This document shows, piece by piece, positions 7,899 to 15,525 of a DNA stretch of 20,221 nt. A program made the position numbers and the translations under genes. The stretch covers positions 1-20,221 of the forward strand of contig JAQXMG010000024.1 in assembly GCA_029012525.1 (NCBI GenBank). The letters are read 5' to 3'. The number at the start of each line of letters is the position of its first letter. Position 1 is the first letter of the stretch. The notes beneath the pieces were generated by a model. It made no database searches and was not told the DNA's origin. It saw nothing but the letters and a program-made list of their open reading frames with translations. The stretch is from a bacterium. GTDB lineage: Bacteria > Bacillota_I > Bacilli_A > RF39 > UBA660.

Positions 7899-8245
7899 GG
7901 GGATGATTTGGGTTCGACAATTGTAAAAGGGCTTAAATTGCAAGTAGATGGCAATCTTTAAATGCAAAATTAAATATAACTGGAAACAGAAATCAATTAG
8001 CTTTCGCATAATTAATTAATTGAAAGCGCTTCTTTTATTTTTTTGCCTACGGAAAATATTAGAGGCTCATTTTAGTAGGATATATTATAAGTTTACTTAC
8101 GGCTTATAACGAATTTTAGTAAGTTAGTTATTTAATTAGGAGGGGAATTCCCATTTAAATAATGAATTATTTGAATTTCCTAAACTTGTAGATATTTAAG
8201 TATGATTACTCTTGGACAGGGGTTCAATTCCCCTCATCTCCACCA
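7899..8245 (+). ncRNA. ssrA: Transfer-messenger RNA (tmRNA)
   Basis: It rescues stalled ribosomes by acting first as alanyl-tRNA and then as mRNA for a degradation tag. The 5' end GGGGATGATTTGGGTTCGAC is the standard tmRNA start, and the 3' end GGGGTTCAATTCCCC-TCATCTCC-ACCA supplies the T arm, acceptor strand and an encoded CCA; GGGGATG pairs with CATCTCC with one G-U. The tag reads from a GCA resume codon at 7964 to TAA at 8009-8011 and gives AKLNITGNRNQLAFA. The stop codon lies in the loop of a hairpin (GCTTTC 8000-8005 with GAAAGC 8022-8027), as usual for helix 5, and the region 8030-8190 holds the pseudoknots. The length is 347 nt. Its partner smpB is at 12832-13269 on the other strand. 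Confidence 0.97.
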
Positions 8246-8341
8246 AATTGATATTTATTCAAACTTTTATAGTTCGTTTTTTTTAAATATAAATAGATAT
8301 TTAATTTTAGTATTAAGTTAAACTTAATCATATTATTATTT

Positions 8342-8368
8342 AAATACTAACTTAATAGTATTTTTTTT
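8342..8368 (+). terminator. Terminator upstream of sodA (probable ssrA unit)
   Basis: An 8-bp stem, AAATACTA (8342-8349) with TAGTATTT (8356-8363), has a 6-nt loop and is followed by five more T. It ends the ssrA transcript about 100 nt after the mature 3' end. A further inverted repeat (TATTAAGTTA with TAACTTAATA) overlaps it and could form an alternative stem. Confidence 0.7.
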
Positions 8369-8380
8369 ATTCCTATTTTA

Positions 8381-8386
8381 TATAAT
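8381..8386 (+). promoter_or_regulatory. Possible -10 box of sodA
   Basis: A consensus TATAAT lies 16 nt before the sodA start. No convincing -35 is seen at 17 bp, where the upstream sequence is the terminator stem, so transcription by read-through from ssrA is also possible. Confidence 0.4.
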
Positions 8387-8402
8387 TTAATGGAGGAATT
8401 AT

Positions 8403-9008
8403 ATGTATAAATTACAAAAATTACAATATCTATATCAAGATTTAGAACCTTATATAGATACTCATACTATGGGAGTTCATTACAATAAACATGCTAAAAA
8501 CTACTTAAATAAATTAAATAATTTACTAATAAAAAATAACTATAACTTTAATTATAGTTTAGAAGAATTGACATTTCATATCAATGAATTTCCAAATGAA
8601 GATAAAGAAGATATTCTATTTAATTTAGGTGGTGTATTAAATCATAATCTATATTTTTCAAGTATTAATCCTAATCATAATATGCCATTTGGTAATTTAA
8701 AAACTGCAATAAATAATAAATATAAAAGTTATGATAATTTTCTACAAAAACTAAAAGAAAAAGCTTTATCACTTAAAGGTTCAGGTTATACTTTTTTAGT
8801 TATTAATAATAATGATTTAGATATGGTTAATACTAAAAATCAAGAAACACCACTACAATATGGATTAATACCTTTATTAAATATAGACATGTGGGAACAT
8901 GCTTATTATTTAAATTATAAAAACGAAAAAGAAGAATATCTAAATAATTTATTTAATATCTTAGATTTTACTAACGCAAGTAATATTTATAATAATTTAA
9001 TAAAATAA
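8403..9008 (+). CDS. sodA: Superoxide dismutase, Mn/Fe family
   Basis: Converts superoxide to peroxide and oxygen in the cytosol. All four metal ligands are present at nearly the family positions: His26 (in MGVHYNKH), His81 (in LNHNLYF), Asp162 and His166 (in DMWEHAYY). His30 and the gateway Tyr34 are kept. GG at 76-77 and Gln147 in NQETPL favour the Mn-type or cambialistic arrangement over Fe-type, which carries its Gln near residue 69. Unusual points: the aromatic positions normally Trp in the NHSLFW and GSGWAW segments are Phe, Tyr or Phe here (NHNLYF, GSGYTF), and the chain is rich in Asn, Lys and Tyr. At 201 residues the length is normal. GGAGG is 6 nt before the ATG. Confidence 0.92.
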   Translation: MYKLQKLQYLYQDLEPYIDTHTMGVHYNKHAKNYLNKLNNLLIKNNYNFNYSLEELTFHINEFPNEDKEDILFNLGGVLNHNLYFSSINPNHNMPFGNLKTAINNKYKSYDNFLQKLKEKALSLKGSGYTFLVINNNDLDMVNTKNQETPLQYGLIPLLNIDMWEHAYYLNYKNEKEEYLNNLFNILDFTNASNIYNNLIK

Positions 9009-9144
9009 AGTATTATTCTTTTCAATGATTGTAAAAAATCAATAAAAAAAAACAGAAAAAATGTCAATTTTTTTGTATTTTTGAAAAAATATGTCATTTT
9101 TAACTCAATTTTTTTCATTTTATGTGTCAAATTGAAATTCTTTC

Positions 9145-9173
9145 TTGATTTTATAAGGAAATTTTGATATAAT
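9145..9173 (+). promoter_or_regulatory. Promoter of the fic gene, very short leader
   Basis: TTGATT (9145-9150), exactly 17 bp, then TATAAT (9168-9173). The expected start near 9180 is only about 12 nt before the ATG, so the mRNA would begin at or inside the GAGGTG ribosome site. Three TGTCAA/T words (starting 9062, 9092, 9125) stand upstream in very A/T-rich DNA. Confidence 0.7.
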
Positions 9174-9191
9174 TTTGACGAGGTGAAAAAA

Positions 9192-10271
9192 ATGGAAGCA
9201 ATGAAAGTTAATAAATTACCTATTAATTATAATATTGATAAAGAACTACTAAATTTAATTTCTGAAGCTAATACCAAGTTTGGAGAATATAAATCATATT
9301 TAAAGAATATGGAATTTGATTCAAAATTCTTTTTAGACTCAATTATATTAAATGAAAGTTTTAAATCATCGCAAATTGAAGGAACTCAAATTTCACAAGA
9401 TGAAATGTATTATTTAAAATACATGCCAAAAACTGATGATAATTTAGAAATTCAAAATTTAAAAGAAGTAATAGAATATTCAAAAAAATATTTAAAAGAA
9501 AATAATAAAATAAATATAACTTTTGTTAATAATATTCATAAAATTCTACTTGATAGTGTCAGAGGTAATGAAAAAGAGCCAGGAAAAATAAGGGACATTC
9601 AAAATTGGATTGGTCCAAAAGGTTGTACTATAGAAGAAGCAATATATGTACCTCCAAAACCAGATGATGTTCCAATGCTACTTGATAATTTATTTCAATA
9701 TATGAATGATGAATTTATTGATCCTATATTTATAAATCTAGCCATTTCCCATTCACAATTTGAAACAATACACGCTTACAGAGATGGTAATGGTAGACTT
9801 GGGAGAGCATTAATACCAATTCAACTTTCAATGTTAACAAATGAAGAACCAATCTTATTTCTATCAGAAATTATAGAATTATATAAACCTAGCTATTATA
9901 AATTTCTCAATGAAAGTAGAAAAGGAAATATGCTTGGATTCATTAAATTCTTCTTGCAATGTATTATTGATCAATGTAACAATTATATTGCTAAAATTAA
10001 TAGAATTAAAAATATTTATAATACTGACATAAAAAAAATAGACTCATTAAATAGTTCATCTGTTTATAAAATAATGCCAATTATAATGAAACAAATAGTA
10101 TTCACTAAAAAAGAAATACAAGAAGAGGCTAAGGTATCAAACAATACAATTTCTCGAATACTTGATAAATTAGTAGAACTTAATATTTTAATACCAGATA
10201 AAACCTACTCTAAATATGGATATAAATACAAAGAAATATATGATGTTTTTGTAGGAAAAGATATTTACTAA
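9192..10271 (+). CDS. fic: Fic-family AMP-transferase with C-terminal winged helix
   Basis: Fic enzymes usually attach AMP to a target protein hydroxyl. The core motif is at residues 194-205, HAYRDGNGRLGR, with catalytic His194, the DGNGR anion loop and Arg205; the usual Phe after His-x is Tyr. An N-terminal inhibitory helix carries SSQIEG at 59-64 (Ser-x3-Glu-Gly), which marks a class II Fic whose Glu63 blocks ATP until relieved. A winged-helix region follows near residues 290-350 (KKEIQEEAKVSNNTISRILD), so DNA binding is plausible. I use the ATG at 9192 (359 residues), placed 6 nt after GAGGTG; a GTG at 9183 lies within that ribosome site. It is monocistronic, between sodA and a convergent gene. 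No antitoxin gene adjoins, as expected when inhibition is built in. The target is unknown. Confidence 0.92.
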   Translation: MEAMKVNKLPINYNIDKELLNLISEANTKFGEYKSYLKNMEFDSKFFLDSIILNESFKSSQIEGTQISQDEMYYLKYMPKTDDNLEIQNLKEVIEYSKKYLKENNKINITFVNNIHKILLDSVRGNEKEPGKIRDIQNWIGPKGCTIEEAIYVPPKPDDVPMLLDNLFQYMNDEFIDPIFINLAISHSQFETIHAYRDGNGRLGRALIPIQLSMLTNEEPILFLSEIIELYKPSYYKFLNESRKGNMLGFIKFFLQCIIDQCNNYIAKINRIKNIYNTDIKKIDSLNSSSVYKIMPIIMKQIVFTKKEIQEEAKVSNNTISRILDKLVELNILIPDKTYSKYGYKYKEIYDVFVGKDIY

Positions 10272-10303
10272 AAAAAGATAACTTCACTTAGTTTATCTTT
10301 TTT
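10271..10303. terminator. Bidirectional terminator between fic and the DUF2179 gene
   Basis: AAAAAAGATAA (10271-10281) pairs with TTATCTTTTTT (10293-10303) across an 11-nt loop. It overlaps the last base of the fic stop and abuts the stop of the convergent gene, so it can serve both. Confidence 0.8.
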
Positions 10304-10785
10304 TATACCTTCTGTATTATCCTTTTATATTTATTATTACTTTCATCAATATATTTATCAAGCAATTTACTTTTTTCCTTAGTTTCAACATAAGCAGTAA
10401 TAGCTAAAGTCTTTTTAAAATCTTTAGTATATCCATCAGTAGTTAAATTAGTAATCTTATGTTCTTGTAAGTAATTTCTAAGTTCAATCATTGCATCCAT
10501 ATCATCAGATAATAAGATATTTACATATAATCTTTCCTTGGAAAACTTATTACCAATTAATATAGCAAGATATGTACCAACACCACTTGCAATAGATATA
10601 ATATACATAATTAAATCACTTTCAGCATCAGCTACTGCATCAATAAGTTTATAAAATATTACTTGAGAAACAATTACAGAAATACCTGCTAAAATAGCTT
10701 TATTTCTTTGAATTAAAATAGTCTTTCCAGTACTAAGTATATTATCAATTATTTTAATAATAGATAGAATAATTATATTTAACAT
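10303..10785 (-). CDS. DUF5698/DUF2179 (UPF0316-like) membrane protein
   Basis: A 160-residue protein with two to three N-terminal membrane helices (about residues 1-90) and a soluble alpha/beta C-terminal domain of about 70 residues. The sequence resembles clostridial proteins labelled DUF5698 plus DUF2179: DNILSTGKTILIQRNK near residue 14, SIASGVGTYLA near 75 and the TAYVETKEKSKLLDKYI segment near 130. An upstream in-frame start at 10821 would add 12 residues, but AGGAGG stands 6 nt before the ATG at 10785, which also gives the expected N-terminus. It is a single-gene unit with its own promoter and terminator. The biological role of the family is not established. Confidence 0.82.
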   Translation of the reverse strand: MLNIIILSIIKIIDNILSTGKTILIQRNKAILAGISVIVSQVIFYKLIDAVADAESDLIMYIISIASGVGTYLAILIGNKFSKERLYVNILLSDDMDAMIELRNYLQEHKITNLTTDGYTKDFKKTLAITAYVETKEKSKLLDKYIDESNNKYKRIIQKV

Positions 10786-10811
10786 AAATAACCTCCTAAA
10801 TAAGCTTATAA

Positions 10812-10840
10812 AGTTTATCATATTTTTATGAGAAAAGCAA
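10812..10840 (-). promoter_or_regulatory. Promoter of the DUF2179 gene
   Basis: On the minus strand TTGCTT (10840-10835), a 17-bp spacer and TAACT-like TAAACT (10817-10812), with an extended TGA just before the -10. It lies directly downstream of the terminator of the preceding gene. Confidence 0.55.
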
Positions 10841-10874
10841 ATATTATTTATTTTAATAAATAGATTATAAAAAT

Positions 10875-10906
10875 TAAAAAAAAATCAACAAAATAACTTT
10901 GTTGAT
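10875..10906 (-). terminator. Terminator of the FGE-fold protein gene
   Basis: A perfect 9-bp stem, ATCAACAAA (10884-10892) with TTTGTTGAT (10898-10906) and a 5-nt loop, is followed on the minus strand by nine T. It lies 7 nt past the gene's stop. Confidence 0.9.
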
Positions 10907-10913
10907 ATCATTT

Positions 10914-12782
10914 TTATTTTATTATTATGGATGTTCTAGATGAAATAAAATCAGATTCTCCCTCATTATTACCATTATAATAGAAAATACCAGCAATATC
11001 TTCTTCTTGAAATGAGCCACCACGAGAAAACCAATAAGAATATTCAGAAACAAAAATCCATTCTGAACTATACCACCCAGCTGTTTCTTCTAATGCATGT
11101 TGATATCCTGCATTTATATATTCATCAGATGTTGTATATAAATTATAATATTTTCTATTTGGATAATCTACTCCACTTGTATATTGAGTTCCATCAGATA
11201 GTAATCCATTAAAACCACAATTAATTGATGAGTCAGTCCCTGACCATAAATTTGTTCCATCCCAATATACACCCATCACATACTCATATAATCCACCACT
11301 CATATCATATACACCATAAATATTTTCAGTTGTTGATGCATTTTGTCCTAAACTTGTTTCATATGCACCATTTGTTACTGAACTATTGCTTCCTGCAGGA
11401 GCACCATATCCTGTTATTACACTACTATTATTGTTTATTCCTATTTTTGTACAATTTGTTGAAGTTGTACATCTGCCATACATACTTTGAGTTAGATATG
11501 CTACTGCACCCCATTCGTTATTTTTTAACATATGAGTATCAACATTATTACCAAATCCATATTGGTTTCCACTTTCTGTCATATTTTTTATATCATAAAA
11601 GAATGTTGATACTTGAGCTCCATACCAAGACATTTGATTAGGAATTATCTTTGGTCTTATTGTTGTTAAATTACAATCGCTTTCCAAATCAGAACCATAT
11701 TGACTATTGCAACTTATATTGCTGGAATTTTCAAATTTACCTACCCAAAATCCATTTAAGTTTTGTGTTCCAAATGTAAACGCATCATGAGCACTTTCAT
11801 TATTATCCACAAATGTTATATTAAATGCTCCAGGACTATCTATATTATTTGTTCCATTAAAAGTATCATAATCACCTGTTGCACTAAATCTTGGTATCCA
11901 TACCCACATTGTATTTATATCATCCATACTTATTTCTGTTCCAACTTTTGCATTTAAATATGTTTCTCTATTTGTTTCTGTTACTGTTACTACGTTAGCC
12001 CACATTTTATTATCATAATCATACCATTTATTATTTGCATCTTTATTATTACTATCTGCCTTTTTCCATACTTCATTTGTTTCATCATAATATACTGGTA
12101 TCATTCCTGTTGCTAACTCTGGAGCATTTGCTCCACTTATATCTAAGTTACCACTTGCAACTACTTCAACATTTAATTTGCCACAATAGTTTTTTGGTGT
12201 AGAACTATTTCCATGAACATACAAATCACTATTTGTTGCTTTTTCACTAATCCAAATACGCATTTCATAAGTATCTGTTTCTACTCCATTTAATGTAAAT
12301 TTTTTATTTAATCCATTTATTCCTTCTCCTGTTATTATTTCTCCTGTTGTTACATTTTTTAATTCATAATTAATTAAACTTTCATCTATTTGATAACCTG
12401 TTGTACAATTACATGTTTGTCCATCTCCTAAACTACAAGAATCTGTTGTACAAGTACTACAAATACTTTTCATTGAAATTCTATATGATAATGAATCGCA
12501 ATTATTACTATTACTTTTTATATAAAAAGTATATGGATCATATTCTTTAGCAGTTGCATAATCCATAGGATAACTACTTGTTAATCTTACTGGATTGTTA
12601 TCTTTAAATGATATATCAATAGAACAATTTGATATTTTATTAGTATTTAAACCAACATAATTGATATTATATGTTAATGCATAAGAAAAAAGTCCCACTG
12701 AAATAAGTAAAAGTAGTACTGTTAAAACAGTCATATATTTTTGTCTTTTCGTAGTTAAAATATCATTTACATTTTTTTTCAT
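10914..12782 (-). CDS. Membrane-anchored surface protein with FGE/C-type-lectin-like domain
   Basis: 622 residues. A short basic cytoplasmic start is followed by one membrane helix (about 17-37), so the rest is probably outside. Residues 45-220 form a Thr/Asn-rich domain with a cysteine cluster (Cys108, 111, 116, 124, 126) that may form disulfides or bind metal. A linker near 240-290 (GMIPVYYDETNEVWKKAD, then WYDYDNKMWANVV) leads to a domain ending the protein that has marks of the FGE-sulfatase fold: MWVWIPRF, IYGVYDMSGGLYEY (488-501) and SRGGSF (586-591). Many such domains bind ligands and lack catalysis, and some are targets of diversity-generating retroelements, but no reverse transcriptase is in the window. 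The ATG at 12782 follows GGGTGAT; an upstream in-frame start would add 11 residues without a better ribosome site. Ligand unknown. Confidence 0.8.
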   Translation of the reverse strand: MKKNVNDILTTKRQKYMTVLTVLLLLISVGLFSYALTYNINYVGLNTNKISNCSIDISFKDNNPVRLTSSYPMDYATAKEYDPYTFYIKSNSNNCDSLSYRISMKSICSTCTTDSCSLGDGQTCNCTTGYQIDESLINYELKNVTTGEIITGEGINGLNKKFTLNGVETDTYEMRIWISEKATNSDLYVHGNSSTPKNYCGKLNVEVVASGNLDISGANAPELATGMIPVYYDETNEVWKKADSNNKDANNKWYDYDNKMWANVVTVTETNRETYLNAKVGTEISMDDINTMWVWIPRFSATGDYDTFNGTNNIDSPGAFNITFVDNNESAHDAFTFGTQNLNGFWVGKFENSSNISCNSQYGSDLESDCNLTTIRPKIIPNQMSWYGAQVSTFFYDIKNMTESGNQYGFGNNVDTHMLKNNEWGAVAYLTQSMYGRCTTSTNCTKIGINNNSSVITGYGAPAGSNSSVTNGAYETSLGQNASTTENIYGVYDMSGGLYEYVMGVYWDGTNLWSGTDSSINCGFNGLLSDGTQYTSGVDYPNRKYYNLYTTSDEYINAGYQHALEETAGWYSSEWIFVSEYSYWFSRGGSFQEEDIAGIFYYNGNNEGESDFISSRTSIIIK

Positions 12783-12815
12783 AACTATCACCCTATTATG
12801 TATACATGATAACAC

Positions 12816-12854
12816 AAAGAGAACTTAAAAATCAACCATTTTTAAGTTCTCTTT
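12816..12854 (-). terminator. 17-bp hairpin overlapping the smpB stop codon
   Basis: AAAGAGAACTTAAAAAT (12816-12832) pairs perfectly with the segment at 12838-12854 across a 5-nt loop. The last smpB codons and its TGA lie in the stem and loop. On the minus strand the stem is followed by a short, broken T tract (TTTGTGTT), so it may be a terminator, a partial terminator, or an mRNA 3'-end stabiliser. Confidence 0.6.
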
Positions 12855-13269
12855 CTAATTTTCTTTTAATATCTTTTTCTTTTATAGACTCTCTTTTATC
12901 AAATAATTTTTTACCTTTACATACCCCTAATTCTACTTTAACTTTATTTTTATTAAAATAAACTTTTAATGGTATTAAAGTATAACCTTCCATATCACAT
13001 TTATCACGTAATTTTTTTATTTCTTTTTTATGTAAAAGTAGTTTTCTTTTTCTTGTTTCATCAGTATTAAATATACTTCCTTCTTTATATTTTTTAATAA
13101 ACATATTTATTAAAAACACTTCATTGTTTCTTATATAAGCATAACTATCTTTTATATTACAAGAACCTTCTCTAATTGATTTTACTTCACAGCCATTTAA
13201 CTCAATTCCACATTCTATTTTTTCTTCTATAAAATAATTAAAGCTTGCTTTTCTATTAAGTATTTCCAT
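12832..13269 (-). CDS. smpB: SsrA-binding protein SmpB
   Basis: The tmRNA-binding protein that brings alanyl-tmRNA to stalled ribosomes. Family hallmarks are present throughout: NRKASFNYFIEE at the start, GIELNGCEVKSIREG (21-35), KDSYAYIRNNEVFLINM (40-56), the RKLLLHKKEI segment as RKRKLLLHKKEIKKL (about 73-87), PLKVYFN and VELGVCKGKKLFDKRE (about 112-127), with a basic C-terminal tail for the mRNA channel. The length of 145 residues is slightly below the usual 150-160. It starts 22 nt after rnr and is probably co-transcribed with it. TGA is its stop, and the protein ends where the family does, so UGA is not read as Trp here. Confidence 0.96.
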   Translation of the reverse strand: MEILNRKASFNYFIEEKIECGIELNGCEVKSIREGSCNIKDSYAYIRNNEVFLINMFIKKYKEGSIFNTDETRKRKLLLHKKEIKKLRDKCDMEGYTLIPLKVYFNKNKVKVELGVCKGKKLFDKRESIKEKDIKRKLERELKNG

Positions 13270-13291
13270 AAAAATTCTCCTTTAAATAGAT

Positions 13292-15415
13292 TTATTTTTT
13301 CTTTTTAAATATTTTAAATTTAGTTTTTGGTTTAATATTTTTATTATTTGCAAGTGCAAAATCTATTACTTTTTCTTCTTTACTTGCTTTTATTACTTTA
13401 ACACGAATTTTATCACCAAGTCTATATATTTTTTTATGTCTTTCTCCTACAACTATTTCTAAATCTTCATTATAAATATAGTAATCGTCCATTAATGAAA
13501 AGTCAATTCTACCTTCAACTAAATTATCCAGAATAACAAACATCCCATTAAAAGTAAAACCAGATATTTTGCCATTAAATTCTTGCCCAATATATTTTTC
13601 CATAAAACTAGCCATTTTCATTTTATTGGCGCATTTTTCACAATTATCTGCAACACGTTCCATTTCTGATGAATGAACTGCTATATCTATTATGTTATTT
13701 TTATACATTTCTCCATTTAATTTTTCAATATTATTATCTAAAATATTTGATAAAATACGATGGATTGTTGTATCAGGGTATCTTCTTATTGGACTTGTAA
13801 AATGAGTATATGCTTCATTTTTTAAATGATTAATACCAATACCAAAATGCCCTTCATTAACATTACTATAACATGCTTTAGCCATACATCTTAAAATCAT
13901 ATTAGAATAAATATCATAGTTATCTGTATCTTTTAATTCATGTAAAATATTTTGAATCACTTTAGGATCTTTCATATTTAATTTTACATCTAGTTTTTCA
14001 CCATAACTTTTGATAATTCCTACTGCTTTGGTAAGATTTTCCATATTTGGATAGTCATGTATTCTATAAATACTTGTTATACCTAAATTATAAATATAAG
14101 TAGCAACGCATTCATTAGCAGCAAGCATAAAGTCTTCGATTAAATTTTCTCCAACACTTTGAACTCTTTTACTAATAGAAGTTACATTACCATCATCATC
14201 GACATTTATTTTTATTTCACTTGAATCAAAATCAAGTAATCCTCTTTTTAATCTCATTTTTCTAAGAATTCCTGCTAAAGTTTCCATATTTTTTAATGTA
14301 TCAACAAATTGTTCATAATCAGGATCTACTATGTTTTCTAAAAGTATTTTATTAACACTATCATAATTCATCTTTAATTTAGAGTTAATAACACTTTTAA
14401 AGATATCAAAGTTTATTAAATTACCTTCTTTATCAATTTCCATCATTACTGAAATTGCAAGTCTATCTACTCCTTCATTTAATGAACATATTCCATTTGA
14501 TAGCTCTACTGGATACATTGGTTCAACAACTCCAGGCATATAAATACTAGTAGCTTTAAATCTTGCATCTTTATCTAGAGATGTATTTTCTTTAACATAA
14601 TGCGATACATCTGCGATATGTACTCCAAGTAAATAATTACCATTATCAAGTATTTTTAATCCTACTGCATCATCTATATCTTTAGTATCAACACCATCTA
14701 TAGTAAATATAGTATCTTGTCTTAAGTCATGTCTATTTTCTATATCACAAGAATTAACACTACTTGGAATGTCTTTTAATTCTAAATAGGTTTCATCACT
14801 AAAACCATGCATACCACCATTTTCATAGATTATTTTTATTTCATCTATTTTTGGTGCGTTTTTATGACCTATTACTCTATCTAATGTTGCTTTAAAATAC
14901 TTACCTGTTTTTACTTTATCTACTTTAATACCTATAAGCATACCATCAACTATGTTATTAGGTAAATCAATCTCATACATTGCATTACCTACAACTGCAT
15001 ATCTTTTATTTTTAATTGTTTTTACTTCTCCAATTATACCATGTCTTTCTATTATCTCTTTTATAGAACAAAAACAAGCATTATAGTCAGTAATCCTTAT
15101 TAACACTTTATCTTTATCACAAGCTCCTACAGTATTTTTTGTTACTTTAAATGTTTCATCACCACATTCAACATACATATCTTTATTTTTTTTGATAAAA
15201 CAAGTTCCCTCTTTAAATGGATTTAAAATATATAATCCCTTTTTAGAATTAGTACAATAAACTTGTTTTTCTTCTATTAAATTGTTTAATTCATCACACA
15301 AAAGCTCATACATTTTAGTATCTTTTTTACTATGAAATATCTTTAAATACATTTCATCTATAGTTATAGCATTATTTCTATTTAGTTTTAAAATTTCTAA
15401 TAATTTTTCTTTCAT
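13292..15415 (-). CDS. rnr: Ribonuclease R
   Basis: A 3'-5' exoribonuclease that degrades structured RNA and, with tmRNA-SmpB, the mRNA of rescued ribosomes. Order of parts in 707 residues: N-terminal winged-helix region (1-65), two cold-shock/OB domains (about 66-190), the catalytic RNB domain from about 225 with TIDGVDTKDIDDA (Asp240, 246, 248 and 249 as metal ligands), and a C-terminal S1 domain (about 620-690) ending in a Lys-rich tail. The length is at the short end of the family. The ATG follows GAGATGATG. Here rnr has its own likely promoter and is parted from secG by a terminator. Confidence 0.95.
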   Translation of the reverse strand: MKEKLLEILKLNRNNAITIDEMYLKIFHSKKDTKMYELLCDELNNLIEEKQVYCTNSKKGLYILNPFKEGTCFIKKNKDMYVECGDETFKVTKNTVGACDKDKVLIRITDYNACFCSIKEIIERHGIIGEVKTIKNKRYAVVGNAMYEIDLPNNIVDGMLIGIKVDKVKTGKYFKATLDRVIGHKNAPKIDEIKIIYENGGMHGFSDETYLELKDIPSSVNSCDIENRHDLRQDTIFTIDGVDTKDIDDAVGLKILDNGNYLLGVHIADVSHYVKENTSLDKDARFKATSIYMPGVVEPMYPVELSNGICSLNEGVDRLAISVMMEIDKEGNLINFDIFKSVINSKLKMNYDSVNKILLENIVDPDYEQFVDTLKNMETLAGILRKMRLKRGLLDFDSSEIKINVDDDGNVTSISKRVQSVGENLIEDFMLAANECVATYIYNLGITSIYRIHDYPNMENLTKAVGIIKSYGEKLDVKLNMKDPKVIQNILHELKDTDNYDIYSNMILRCMAKACYSNVNEGHFGIGINHLKNEAYTHFTSPIRRYPDTTIHRILSNILDNNIEKLNGEMYKNNIIDIAVHSSEMERVADNCEKCANKMKMASFMEKYIGQEFNGKISGFTFNGMFVILDNLVEGRIDFSLMDDYYIYNEDLEIVVGERHKKIYRLGDKIRVKVIKASKEEKVIDFALANNKNIKPKTKFKIFKKKK

Positions 15416-15432
15416 ATCATCATCTCATATTT

Positions 15433-15461
15433 ATAATAACACATTTTTACCTTATTTTCGA
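15433..15461 (-). promoter_or_regulatory. Probable rnr promoter
   Basis: On the minus strand TCGAAA (15461-15456), 17 bp, and TATTAT (15438-15433) with an extended TGT just before it. The left half of an inverted repeat (15444-15454) falls in the spacer. Confidence 0.5.
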
Positions 15462-15487
15462 TTTTTTTAATAAAATTAAGGTAAAAA
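15444..15487. repeat. 11-bp inverted repeat between rnr and a small ORF
   Basis: TTTTTACCTTA (15444-15454) and TAAGGTAAAAA (15477-15487) are perfect inverted copies 22 bp apart, and imperfect pairing continues inwards. One half sits in the rnr promoter spacer; the other ends at a possible plus-strand -10 (TATTAT, 15488-15493). It could be an operator for a divergent pair. Confidence 0.6.
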
Positions 15488-15525
15488 TATTATTTTATTT
15501 AACAATTATATTGAAAGGAGAAATA

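Noticed and set aside
8221..8250. Prophage or island attachment site at the 3' end of ssrA
   Set aside because: No second copy of the ssrA 3' end, no integrase and no phage gene are visible in the window.
9009..9050. Terminator for sodA
   Set aside because: Only a 5-bp stem (TGATT/AATCA) is seen, and it is followed by A rather than T on the coding strand.
9061..9133. Short CRISPR-like or tandem repeats upstream of fic
   Set aside because: The shared words are only 5-6 bases in poly-A/T DNA, with no constant repeat unit of 20 or more bases; at most they are operator sites.
12832..12834. UGA read as tryptophan, as in Mycoplasma
   Set aside because: smpB ends at TGA exactly where SmpB proteins end, Trp is written TGG throughout, and no gene here has an internal TGA.
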